A DNA stretch of 7,858 bases from Prevotella sp. CAG:924 (GCA_000431975.1 HF988561.1:1-7858), one strand, 5' to 3'; positions 1 through 6,470 are shown, counted from the stretch's first letter. Numbers and translations are program-made. Notes: generated by a model from the letters alone, not told the origin.

Positions 1-1
1 G

Positions 2-109
2 ACTTGTCGTTCGGTCTTGCAAGGATATGATGTCCTTTTCGGACCCCAGCTAAACAATCCTCTATATTCATCGGGTGAGCCGATTCTGTTCCCTGATCTT
101 ATAGGATGA
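2..109 (+). CDS. C-terminal end of an unrecognised protein (partial)
   Basis: The frame is open from the left window edge for 35 codons and stops with TGA at 107-109. The tail is rich in Pro, Gly, Leu and Asn and ends in PDLIG. I do not recognise the family, and too little is present to assign a domain or function. The frame is preferred because it is the longest one open from the edge and because a strong terminator-like hairpin starts about 50 nt after its stop. A second rightward frame stops at 50. A leftward ORF could start with ATG at 71 and run off the edge for about 23 codons, so the strand is not certain. Confidence 0.45.
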   Translation, partial: TCRSVLQGYDVLFGPQLNNPLYSSGEPILFPDLIG

Positions 110-157
110 TACGTTAATAGTATGATATAGTGTGACCTTTTGTGGGATTTATATTAT

Positions 158-201
158 TCTAAAAAGGGCAGCCCACATATCGGCGGGCTGCCCTTTTTAG
201 A
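158..201. terminator. Strong bidirectional intrinsic terminator
   Basis: Arms 158-174 and 185-201 are perfectly complementary over 17 bp, with a 10-nt loop. The inner part of the stem is GC-rich (GGGCAGCCC against GGGCTGCCC). Each arm ends in a run of five A or T bases, so a transcript from either side makes a GC hairpin followed by a U run. It lies between a rightward gene end (109) and a leftward gene end (276), which is where a shared terminator for convergent genes is expected. Confidence 0.9.
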
Positions 202-275
202 TATTTGCGAATTTAAATTCTTGCTAAATAGTTGATGCCTTAAATAGCATTTATTGGATAATAGGTTTTGAGAGC

Positions 276-1346
276 CTATTTATTGTCGGGTGTGAACTGC
301 TCGACACTGATGACAGCTCCTGTGATAGGATCGAGGATGAGCTGGGCCGACAGTTTCTTGCCGAAGAGCTCACCGCTGAGGTTCTCTACTGTTCCGAATT
401 GGGGTAGGAGCAACTCATAGCTGTCCACGGTGCCGTTGAGGGAGGAAAGGGTGGCTGTTGCCTTTCCTGGGAGTGCTGTGCGCAGTCCGATGTCATTCTT
501 ATCCTCTTTCTTTTTGTCTTCTTCTGCGACAGGAGCGGGGGTAACGCCCTTGTGGGTGTCTACGATGGTGAGGTAGTACGGCTCGCCTCCGAGGTCGTCG
601 CTGCCGACGAGCCCGAGCTGCTTGCCGAAGCGGAACAGTACGGTCTTGCCTTCTTTCCGGGGAATGAAGTCGAACGATGTGGCCAGGGTGTCCTTCACGG
701 TGATGCCTTCGAAGAGCTGTGTGAGGGCCTGTTCCTGCAGGTCGAGATGATTGTACATCATCCGTAGCTGTGTTCCGTCTTTGGGCAGGTTGTCTGCTTC
801 TCCCCGTGAGAGGGTGTTGCGGCTGTCGCGTATGTCGTAGATCTCCTGTGCGGAGAGCTCCGCCATCTTGGCTGTGCTGCCTGCGCGGAGAATATCTTCG
901 GTCATATAGTCGCGCGGGTTGAGCGGTGCGGCGTGTTGTCCGGAGAGGGTCACCGTGTTGCAGGCCAGGGCATCGTCAGCGTTTTTTGCTGCCGGATTGG
1001 TCGTGTTGATGGCCAACAGACGTCCGTCGGCTGTCCGGTCGACGGTGGTGATGCTGCGTTTCTTGTCCAGGAGCAGGGTGAACTGCTTACTAGTGTCAAT
1101 GACAGCCTTCGGCACCATCTTGATGTCGAGGATGCGGTAGGTCGTCTGTGGCTGCAGGGGCACGTCCTTGCGCAGGAAGCGACGGGTGTATTCTGCGTAT
1201 TCACCGGGTGTGTAGACCGTTTTCTCGAACGTCACCGTGAAGTGCATTGCTGTCATCGGCAGTGCATAGCGGATGCCCTCCTCGCTTTGGGCGTGCAAGC
1301 CCAGGCAGGAGAGAGCCAATGCCGAGGTAAGGATAAAATGTTTCAT
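276..1346 (-). CDS. DUF4831 family secreted protein, function unknown
   Basis: This 356-residue protein matches my memory of the Bacteroidetes DUF4831 family; no biochemical function is known to me. Residues 1-19 form a signal peptide (MKHF, then a hydrophobic stretch, then GLHA before Gln20), so export to the periplasm or envelope is expected. Cys14 is in a poor lipobox, so a lipoprotein is less likely. Family-like segments are the early TPGEYAEY stretch (46-53) and the well-preserved EDILRAGSTAKMAELSAQEI block (150-169), followed by YDIRDSRN. A Lys/Glu/Asp-rich spacer at about 275-285 divides the main domain from a C-terminal beta-rich part. It starts 5 nt after the nnrDE stop, so it is probably the second gene of that operon. 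The stop is TAG, and the 158-201 hairpin is the likely terminator. The family call is confident; the role is unknown. Confidence 0.85.
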   Translation of the reverse strand: MKHFILTSALALSCLGLHAQSEEGIRYALPMTAMHFTVTFEKTVYTPGEYAEYTRRFLRKDVPLQPQTTYRILDIKMVPKAVIDTSKQFTLLLDKKRSITTVDRTADGRLLAINTTNPAAKNADDALACNTVTLSGQHAAPLNPRDYMTEDILRAGSTAKMAELSAQEIYDIRDSRNTLSRGEADNLPKDGTQLRMMYNHLDLQEQALTQLFEGITVKDTLATSFDFIPRKEGKTVLFRFGKQLGLVGSDDLGGEPYYLTIVDTHKGVTPAPVAEEDKKKEDKNDIGLRTALPGKATATLSSLNGTVDSYELLLPQFGTVENLSGELFGKKLSAQLILDPITGAVISVEQFTPDNK

Positions 1347-1351
1347 AGTCG

Positions 1352-2869
1352 TTAATCTTCTAATCTAAGGAAGGCCTTGGGCAGATAGCTGATCAGGTCA
1401 CTGGCTGTGAGGCTCTCGCGTCCGAGATCCTTGGCTGCCAGGTCACCGGCCAGTCCATGGAGATACATGCCGACGAGGCAGGCATCCTGTCTGTTGTAGC
1501 CGCGTGCGAGCAGTGCGGTGATGATGCCTGTCAGGACATCGCCACTGCCGGCTGTTGCCATTCCTCCGTTGCCTGTGGAATTGAAGAGAATATTACCGTT
1601 GGGCAGGCAGAGGGCGGAGTAGTGGCCTTTGAGGAGGATGTATCCCTGAAGGTGCTCGGCCAGCTGGCTGGCATGGGTGAGGCGTTCATAGTCGCTGTTG
1701 CTTGTTGAGCCTTGCAGCCGGTCGAATTCCCGTGGATGGGGTGTGAGGATGATGCCCTTGGGCAGTTGTTGCAGCCATGCCTGATGATTGGCCAGAATAT
1801 TGATGGCGTCGGCATCAAGGACGATGGGACAGGTAGTGCGTCGTATCTGTCCGATCAGTGCGATGGCTGTGTTTTCGCTTTGTCCCAGTCCCGGTCCGAT
1901 GCCCACGGCGTCGTAGTAGTCGGTAGGTACACCTTCCGAGAAATAGGCCTCTTCGCGGTCGAGTTGTACGAGTGCCTCGGGGATAGCGGTCTGCATGATG
2001 GCATAGTTGCGTTTCGGAGTATGTGTGATTACTTTTCCTACACCTGCTCTGAGACACGCTCTCGTAGCCAGTATGGCAGCACCGGCCATGCCATAGCAGC
2101 CGGCGATGAGCAGGGCGGTGCCCATGGTGCCTTTATGGGCGAACTCACTGCGGTGCAGCATACGGGACCGCACATCCTGTTCTTCGATGATGCGGCAGGC
2201 GGTCTCTGTCTCAGCAATGTATTTCTGACTGAGACGGATATCAAGCACGCGGAGTCTGCCGATATAGGGCTGGCAGTCGGCCATCAGCATGGAGAGCTTC
2301 TTCTGCTGAAGCGTGAGCGTCAGGTCGGCCTGGATGATATTGTTCTTGATGTTGTAGGTGTTGTTCTCACACATCAGTCCCGAGGGAATGTCGATAGATA
2401 CGACCTTAGCCGGACTCTGGTTGATGTATTTCACCAGTGTGGCAAATCCACCGATGAGAGGCTTGTTCAAGCCAGAACCGAAAAGACCGTCGACGACGAG
2501 AGTATCCGCGGTCAGCTCAGGAGGATCGAAATTGACATTGATCTCCGTGAATTTCTCTATGTTTTTGACGGCGAGCAGACGTTTCTTGTTCGTCTCGCAG
2601 TCTTCGGAGAGTTGGTCGTGGATATTGAAAAGGAAAACACTCACCTTGTAGTTCTGGGCTGCCAGCATACGGGCTACAGCGAGGGCATCGCCTCCATTGT
2701 TCCCCGGTCCGGCAAAGACGACTATAGGTGTACGTTCGGTCCACTCATCCATGATGGCACGGGTGAGGGCCTTGGCGGCACGTTCCATCAGATCGATGGA
2801 TTCGATGGGTTCGTGCTCGATCGTATATTTATCTAACTCGTGAGTTTGAGCAGCAGTGAATATCTTCAT
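1352..2869 (-). CDS. nnrDE: Bifunctional NAD(P)H-hydrate epimerase / ADP-dependent NAD(P)H-hydrate dehydratase
   Basis: This cytosolic metabolite-repair enzyme converts NADHX and NADPHX, the hydrated damage products of NAD(P)H, back to the normal cofactors. The N-terminal domain (about 1-215) is the YjeF_N epimerase, with GPGNNGGDALAVAR (54-67), DGLFGSGL (127-134) and SIDIPSG (158-164). The C-terminal domain (about 235-500) is the ribokinase-like dehydratase, with HKGTMG (245-250), GIGPGLG (323-329), LDADAIN (351-357), TPHPREFDRL (376-385) and STGNGGMATAGSGDVLTG (431-448), in which Asp444 is the expected catalytic residue. At 505 residues the length is typical for the fused form. I chose ATG at 2869 because the protein then begins MKIFTAAQ, as in relatives. 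An in-frame TTG at 2890 would add seven residues but is unlikely. The DUF4831 gene follows 5 nt downstream, and hpt is divergent. Confidence 0.95.
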   Translation of the reverse strand: MKIFTAAQTHELDKYTIEHEPIESIDLMERAAKALTRAIMDEWTERTPIVVFAGPGNNGGDALAVARMLAAQNYKVSVFLFNIHDQLSEDCETNKKRLLAVKNIEKFTEINVNFDPPELTADTLVVDGLFGSGLNKPLIGGFATLVKYINQSPAKVVSIDIPSGLMCENNTYNIKNNIIQADLTLTLQQKKLSMLMADCQPYIGRLRVLDIRLSQKYIAETETACRIIEEQDVRSRMLHRSEFAHKGTMGTALLIAGCYGMAGAAILATRACLRAGVGKVITHTPKRNYAIMQTAIPEALVQLDREEAYFSEGVPTDYYDAVGIGPGLGQSENTAIALIGQIRRTTCPIVLDADAINILANHQAWLQQLPKGIILTPHPREFDRLQGSTSNSDYERLTHASQLAEHLQGYILLKGHYSALCLPNGNILFNSTGNGGMATAGSGDVLTGIITALLARGYNRQDACLVGMYLHGLAGDLAAKDLGRESLTASDLISYLPKAFLRLED

Positions 2870-2877
2870 AACAACGG

Positions 2878-2885
2878 CAAAGTTA
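2878..2885 (-). promoter_or_regulatory. Possible -7 element for nnrDE (weak)
   Basis: Read on the minus strand this is TAACTTTG, a full match to the Bacteroidetes TAnnTTTG -7 consensus. No good TTTG -33 element sits at the usual distance, and transcription would start only a few bases before the ATG at 2869, giving a nearly leaderless mRNA. The match may be chance. Confidence 0.25.
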
Positions 2886-2921
2886 AGCAAAAGATTGGAA
2901 ACTCGGGAGGCCTCTTCCTCC

Positions 2922-2944
2922 TTTTTTATAGGAATTATAAAAAA
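2922..2944. repeat. A/T-only inverted repeat in the divergent promoter region
   Basis: The arms TTTTTTATA (2922-2930) and TATAAAAAA (2936-2944) are perfectly complementary around a 5-nt centre. The repeat lies midway between the divergent nnrDE and hpt starts. An all-A/T stem is a weak RNA hairpin, so it may act as DNA: an easily melted or curved upstream element, or a binding site for a symmetric regulator. This role is inferred only. Confidence 0.4.
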
Positions 2945-2960
2945 CTATGTGTTTAATCCC

Positions 2961-2989
2961 TTCGGTTCCAATAGTTTTTCGTAATTTTG
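2961..2989 (+). promoter_or_regulatory. Putative Bacteroidetes-type promoter of hpt
   Basis: TAATTTTG at 2982-2989 matches the -7 consensus TAnnTTTG exactly. A partial -33 match, TTCG (three of four bases of TTTG), lies at 2961-2964 with a 17-nt spacer. Initiation a few bases downstream would give a leader of roughly 20 nt before the hpt ATG. There is no Shine-Dalgarno sequence before that ATG, which is usual for this phylum. Confidence 0.55.
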
Positions 2990-3014
2990 TCGCATCAATT
3001 TAATCCGTTTCCTT

Positions 3015-3551
3015 ATGAGCTTTATCAAAATTAAGGACAAAACGTTCCGTCCGTTCATCTCTGCTGAGGAGATCCATTCGCGTGTGAAGGCTGTGGCCGA
3101 CAAGATCAATCACGATATGGCCGGCAAGAATCCGCTTTTTCTGGCTGTGCTGAATGGCTCTTTTATGTTTGCGGCTGATCTGATGCGTATGGTGACGATT
3201 CCTTCTGAAATATCGTTCGTCAAGTTGTCTTCCTACGAAGGAACAAACTCGACAGGCAAGATAAAGGAGGTGATCGGCATCAATGAAGATCTGGAAGGCC
3301 GTGATGTCGTCATAGTGGAGGATATTGTCGACACCGGTACTACGATGATGCAGATGATAGAACAACTCAGCGCATACCACGTAGCGTCCTTGCATATTTG
3401 TACGCTTCTGGTGAAGCCCGGTAAGCTGAAGGTGCCCCTTCAGATCGATTATGCCGCTATGGAGATTCCCAATGACTTTATTGTCGGCTACGGTCTCGAC
3501 TATGACCAGCAGGGACGCAACTTACCCGAGATTTATACGATTGTTGAGTAA
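3015..3551 (+). CDS. hpt: Hypoxanthine(-guanine) phosphoribosyltransferase
   Basis: This cytosolic purine-salvage enzyme transfers phosphoribose from PRPP to hypoxanthine, and usually guanine, to make IMP or GMP. The 178-residue length is normal for the bacterial family. The diagnostic PRPP-binding signature is VEDIVDTGTT (101-110). The pyrophosphate-loop region is LNGSFMFAADL (46-56), the mobile active-site loop is around SSYEGTNSTG (72-81), and the C-terminal FIVGYGLDYDQQGRNLPEIY segment (155-174) holds the base-binding and Mg-binding region. ATG 3015 is the first start in frame and lies about 25 nt after a good -7 element. adk follows after 34 nt of A-rich leader, so the two are probably co-transcribed. 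Xanthine or guanine preference cannot be judged from sequence alone. Confidence 0.96.
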   Translation: MSFIKIKDKTFRPFISAEEIHSRVKAVADKINHDMAGKNPLFLAVLNGSFMFAADLMRMVTIPSEISFVKLSSYEGTNSTGKIKEVIGINEDLEGRDVVIVEDIVDTGTTMMQMIEQLSAYHVASLHICTLLVKPGKLKVPLQIDYAAMEIPNDFIVGYGLDYDQQGRNLPEIYTIVE

Positions 3552-3585
3552 AAAGTGAGTTTACACACAAACAAATAAAACAAAA

Positions 3586-4158
3586 ATGAAGAATATTGTA
3601 ATTTTCGGTGCCCCGGGTTCAGGCAAGGGCACACAGAGCGACAAGATGATCGCCAAGTATGGCTTCAACCACATTTCCACTGGCGACGTTCTGCGCAATG
3701 AGATCAAGAATGGTACAGAGCTGGGCAAGACGGCCAAGGGCTACATCGACAATGGCCAGCTCATTCCCGATGAGCTGATGGTCAACATTCTCGCATCGGT
3801 ATACGATAGCTTCGGCAAGGAGCACAAGGGCGTGATTTTCGATGGCTTCCCCCGCACCATTCCGCAGGCTGAGGCTCTGAAGAAGATGCTGGCTGAGCGT
3901 GGCCACAAGGTGGCTGCCATGATCGAGCTGGATGTACCCGAGGATGAGCTGATGAAGCGTCTGATCCTCCGTGGAAAGCTCAGCGGCCGCAGCGACGACA
4001 ATGAGGAGACTATCAAGAAGCGTCTCACCGTTTATCACAACCAGACCTCTCCGCTCATCGACTGGTACGAGAAGGAAGGTATCCATCACCATATTAACGG
4101 ACTGGGTGAGCTCGACCGCATTTTTGCAGATATCTGCAGCGTGATCGACAGCCTTTAA
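3586..4158 (+). CDS. adk: Adenylate kinase
   Basis: It catalyses ATP + AMP to and from 2 ADP in the cytosol and sets the adenylate energy balance. The 190-residue protein opens with the P-loop GAPGSGKGT (8-16). The AMP-binding region follows (STGDVLRNEI, 31-40), then the family signature FDGFPRT (85-91). Arg129 to Asn139 (RGKLSGRSDDN) is the short LID form, without the large zinc-finger-like LID of E. coli-type enzymes. All expected motifs are intact. The gene sits between hpt and obgE in the same direction and shares their moderately GC-rich codon use. No SD is seen; the leader is A-rich (ACAAATAAAACAAAA). A long hairpin with a T-rich tail begins 17 nt after the stop and may end or attenuate transcription before obgE. 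Confidence 0.97.
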   Translation: MKNIVIFGAPGSGKGTQSDKMIAKYGFNHISTGDVLRNEIKNGTELGKTAKGYIDNGQLIPDELMVNILASVYDSFGKEHKGVIFDGFPRTIPQAEALKKMLAERGHKVAAMIELDVPEDELMKRLILRGKLSGRSDDNEETIKKRLTVYHNQTSPLIDWYEKEGIHHHINGLGELDRIFADICSVIDSL

Positions 4159-4174
4159 TCCTTTTTCCACGACG

Positions 4175-4257
4175 GCGAGTAAGCCGGGATGTCGGCAGGA
4201 CAGCACTACACTCTATATGCAGTCCGACCCGACAGCCGGCTTACCCGCTTTCTTTTC
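4175..4257 (+). terminator. Long structured hairpin between adk and obgE; candidate terminator or attenuator
   Basis: An outer stem of 12 pairs and one A-C mismatch joins 4175-4187 to 4236-4248. After a 2x1 internal loop, a second stem joins 4190-4195 to 4229-4234. A short inner stem pairs GGAC (4198-4201) with GTCC (4222-4225) and GCA (4203-4205) with TGC (4218-4220). The T-rich tract TTTCTTTTC follows at 4249-4257, as in an intrinsic terminator, although the structure is much larger than most. It ends about 23 nt before the obgE ATG, so partial read-through or an obgE-specific control is possible. A REP-like mobile palindrome is the main alternative. Confidence 0.6.
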
Positions 4258-4280
4258 AATCCCACATTTTATTTATTATC

Positions 4281-5456
4281 ATGGATTCAAATTTCGTAGA
4301 CTACGTGAAGATTGTGTGCCGCTCGGGCAAGGGCGGAAAAGGCTCCATGCACCTGCGTCACGTGAAGTACCAGCCCAACGGCGGGCCTGATGGAGGAGAC
4401 GGCGGTCATGGAGGCAGCGTGATCCTGCGTGGCAACCATAACTACTGGACACTACTACACTTGAAATACCAGCGTCATGTCTTCGCTGAGAATGGAGGCA
4501 ATGGCGGACGGGACAAGTGCCATGGTACGGATGGTAAGGACCAGTATATCGATGTGCCTTGTGGTACGGTGGTCTACGATGCCGAGACGGGCAAGTATAT
4601 CTGCGACGTAACTTATGATGGTCAGGAGATCGTGCTGCTGAAGGGCGGCAGGGGAGGACTGGGCAACTGGCAGTTCCGAACCTCCACCAATCAGGCACCA
4701 CGCTATGCCCAGCCAGGCGAACCCATGCAGGAACGGACGGTTATCCTCGAGCTGAAGCTCCTGGCCGACGTGGGCCTTGTCGGCTTTCCTAATGCCGGAA
4801 AGTCGACTCTCGTATCGACGCTCTCGAGTGCCCGCCCGAAGATAGCTAATTATCCTTTCACTACTCTTGAGCCGTCACTCGGCATTGTCAGCTATCGTGA
4901 CAACCGGTCGTTCGTGATGGCCGACATTCCCGGCATCATCGAGGGTGCAAGCGAGGGAAAGGGCCTGGGACTGCGCTTCCTCCGCCACATAGAGCGCAAC
5001 TCGCTCCTCCTTTTTATGGTTCCCGGCGATACGGGACATATCAAGAACGACTATGACATTTTGCTCAATGAGCTGCGCAAGTTCAATCCCGAGCTACTCG
5101 ACAAGCATCGTGTGTTGGCTGTGACCAAGAGCGACCTCCTGGATGAGGAGCTGATAGAGATGCTTCAGGAGGAGTTGCCTACCGATCTGCCGGTTGTCTT
5201 CATCTCTGCTGTCACAGGCCAGGGCCTTGATGAGTTGAAAGATGTGCTTTGGGAGCAACTCAATGCAGAGAGCAACAAGCTCCAGGAGATTACGGCCAAC
5301 GACACGCTGGTGCACCGCGATAAGGATCTCGGGCATCTCAGTGAGGAACTTCACGACGAGGGAATGGATGAGGACGAGGAGATCGAATACATCGACGACA
5401 AGGACCTTGAGGATGTCGAGGACTTTGAAGATAGTGTGATAGTCGACCCCGAATAA
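4281..5456 (+). CDS. obgE: Obg/CgtA family GTPase
   Basis: Obg is an essential GTPase that associates with the 50S ribosomal subunit and links ribosome assembly to guanine nucleotide and (p)ppGpp levels. The N-terminal Obg fold (about 1-158) shows its glycine-rich repeats, such as SGKGGKGS (15-22), NGGPDGGDGGHGG (33-45) and KGGRGGLGN (121-129). The G domain has G1 GFPNAGKST (168-176), switch I YPFTTLEPS (191-199), G3 DIPG (215-218), G4 TKSD (282-285) and G5 SAVTG (309-313). G4 has Thr in place of the usual Asn of NKxD; from memory this occurs in Bacteroidetes Obg and need not abolish GTP binding. The C-terminal tail (about 355-391) is strongly acidic, as in many Obg proteins but unrelated to the TGS-like OCT domain. 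At 391 residues the protein is full length. No SD is present; the start fits the conserved N terminus. Confidence 0.96.
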   Translation: MDSNFVDYVKIVCRSGKGGKGSMHLRHVKYQPNGGPDGGDGGHGGSVILRGNHNYWTLLHLKYQRHVFAENGGNGGRDKCHGTDGKDQYIDVPCGTVVYDAETGKYICDVTYDGQEIVLLKGGRGGLGNWQFRTSTNQAPRYAQPGEPMQERTVILELKLLADVGLVGFPNAGKSTLVSTLSSARPKIANYPFTTLEPSLGIVSYRDNRSFVMADIPGIIEGASEGKGLGLRFLRHIERNSLLLFMVPGDTGHIKNDYDILLNELRKFNPELLDKHRVLAVTKSDLLDEELIEMLQEELPTDLPVVFISAVTGQGLDELKDVLWEQLNAESNKLQEITANDTLVHRDKDLGHLSEELHDEGMDEDEEIEYIDDKDLEDVEDFEDSVIVDPE

Positions 5457-5462
5457 GAGATC

Positions 5463-5489
5463 AGCAGGCTGTACAGAGTACAGCCTGTT
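5463..5489 (+). terminator. Hairpin after obgE, weak terminator candidate
   Basis: CAGGCTGTAC (5465-5474) and GTACAGCCTG (5478-5487) form a perfect 10-bp stem with an AGA triloop. It can be extended by a G-T and an A-T pair to 5463-5489. It starts only 7 nt after the obgE stop. The tail TTCAGTTTCC is poor in T, so it may be an mRNA 3'-end protector or a processing site instead of an efficient terminator. Confidence 0.5.
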
Positions 5490-5520
5490 CAGTTTCCGGA
5501 CATTGTTATATTTCTACTTC

Positions 5521-5553
5521 GGATCCGTCCGCAGGCGGTCATAAGACGGTTCC
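5521..5553 (+). other. Structured intergenic segment between obgE and pgeF
   Basis: In the 200-nt gap from 5457 to 5656, GGATCCGTC (5521-5529) can pair with GACGGTTCC (5545-5553) with one mismatch. The 15-nt loop between them is itself GC-rich. A further small palindrome, GGCC-GGCGA-GGCC, lies at 5582-5594. The last part before pgeF is A/T-rich. No clear TAnnTTTG promoter with a matching -33 was found; the nearest is TATATTTC at 5507-5514. Whether the segment is a leader RNA, a dispersed repeat or plain spacer is not clear. Confidence 0.3.
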
Positions 5554-5656
5554 CTGTGTCCTTGGAGGTGGCTTTCTGCATGGCCGGCGAGGCCTTCAGA
5601 CTGACTCGAAAGGATGTTTCCATTTTCCCGCCCGATATTTTTTCAATACTATAAAA

Positions 5657-6445
5657 ATGCAAACAGATAGAATACCACAACTTCATACATACGATTTAGG
5701 AGAAGGCGTCATGGCTTTCTCTACTACCCGCCACGGTGGCGTGAGCGAAGGCAACTATGGAGAGATGAATATCAACCGCTACTGCGGTGATTCAGAAGAG
5801 CACGTGGAGGGCAATATGAAGGCGCTCTGTCGGGAGCTGGGCATCAGTACTGACCGTCTCGTGATGCCTCATCAGGTGCACGGCATCGAGAGCAGGATGA
5901 TAGCTGATGAGTTTTTCGCTCTTCCTGCAGAGATCCGGACGATGCTGCTTGATAACACCGACTGTGTGATGACCGATCAGGCAGGTGCCTGTATCGGTGT
6001 GTCGACGGCCGACTGTGTTCCCGTATTGCTCTATGATGAGGAGCATCATGCCGCTGCTGCTGTCCATGCCGGTTGGCGCGGAACGCTCAACCGCATTGCC
6101 CATAAGGCGGTCGTGGAGATGCACCGTTGCTACAAGAGCGATCCGGCAAAGATCAAGGCCGTGATCGGTCCTGCCATCTCAGTCCGCCATTTTGAGGTGG
6201 GGCAGGAACTGTACGATCAGTTCAGCCAGCTGAACAACGATATGGACCGCATTGCCGAGATGCACGATAAGTGGCATCTCAACCTTCCGCTCTGCAATGA
6301 GTTGCAATTGGAGGACGCCGGTGTGCTGAAGGCAAATATCCAGCAGAGCGGCATTTGTACGTGGGAGAGCGTGGCCGACTATTTCTCTGCCCGACGGCTC
6401 GGACAGGACAGCGGTCGTATCTACACTGCCATCATCTTGAAATAG
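5657..6445 (+). CDS. pgeF: PgeF/YfiH family protein (multicopper-oxidase-like 'laccase domain', COG1496)
   Basis: This 262-residue protein is a full-length YfiH/DUF152 member. The expected zinc-binding triad is visible: His75 in HQVHG (72-76), Cys120 in STADC (116-120) and His137 in VHAGWRG (136-142). IGPAIS (170-175) replaces the more common IGPCI, and the C-terminal CTWESVADYFSARR (234-247) matches the family pattern CT...FFS.RR. E. coli members edit peptidoglycan precursors that carry L-Ser in place of L-Ala; relatives including human FAMIN/LACC1 have purine nucleoside phosphorylase or adenosine deaminase activity. Older annotations as polyphenol oxidase or laccase are probably misleading. 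ATG 5657 follows an A-rich stretch (CTATAAAA). It lies 200 nt after obgE and 117 nt before a secreted murein peptidase gene. The substrate here is not known. Confidence 0.9.
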   Translation: MQTDRIPQLHTYDLGEGVMAFSTTRHGGVSEGNYGEMNINRYCGDSEEHVEGNMKALCRELGISTDRLVMPHQVHGIESRMIADEFFALPAEIRTMLLDNTDCVMTDQAGACIGVSTADCVPVLLYDEEHHAAAAVHAGWRGTLNRIAHKAVVEMHRCYKSDPAKIKAVIGPAISVRHFEVGQELYDQFSQLNNDMDRIAEMHDKWHLNLPLCNELQLEDAGVLKANIQQSGICTWESVADYFSARRLGQDSGRIYTAIILK

Positions 6446-6470
6446 GCAGGTTTGAGAAATCCTTTGAACA

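Noticed and set aside
209..220. Palindrome GAATTTAAATTC near the 158-201 terminator
   Set aside because: Short A/T-rich palindromes occur often by chance in spacers of this composition, and nothing around it suggests a binding site.
933..1355. A 140-codon plus-strand frame antisense to the DUF4831 gene
   Set aside because: It has no family resemblance, whereas the opposite strand encodes a full signal peptide and family-like blocks.
1712..2836. A 374-codon open frame on the plus strand, antisense to nnrDE
   Set aside because: The minus-strand gene in this interval has all motifs of both NnrE and NnrD. The antisense frame shows no recognisable motif and a Cys/Asp/Gly-heavy composition typical of a shadow frame created by codon bias.
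2870..2890. Upstream TTG start for nnrDE that would add seven residues
   Set aside because: The added residues are unlike the usual N terminus. ATG at 2869 gives MKIFTAAQ, as expected for the family, and a TAnnTTTG-like element lies inside the extension.
3619..4206. A 195-codon leftward frame antisense to adk
   Set aside because: Adenylate kinase motifs on the plus strand are complete; the leftward frame has no domain signal and no promoter.
5657..6445. Annotation as a polyphenol oxidase or laccase
   Set aside because: The protein lacks the multicopper-oxidase copper-binding repeats; it carries the single His-Cys-His zinc site of the YfiH/PgeF family.
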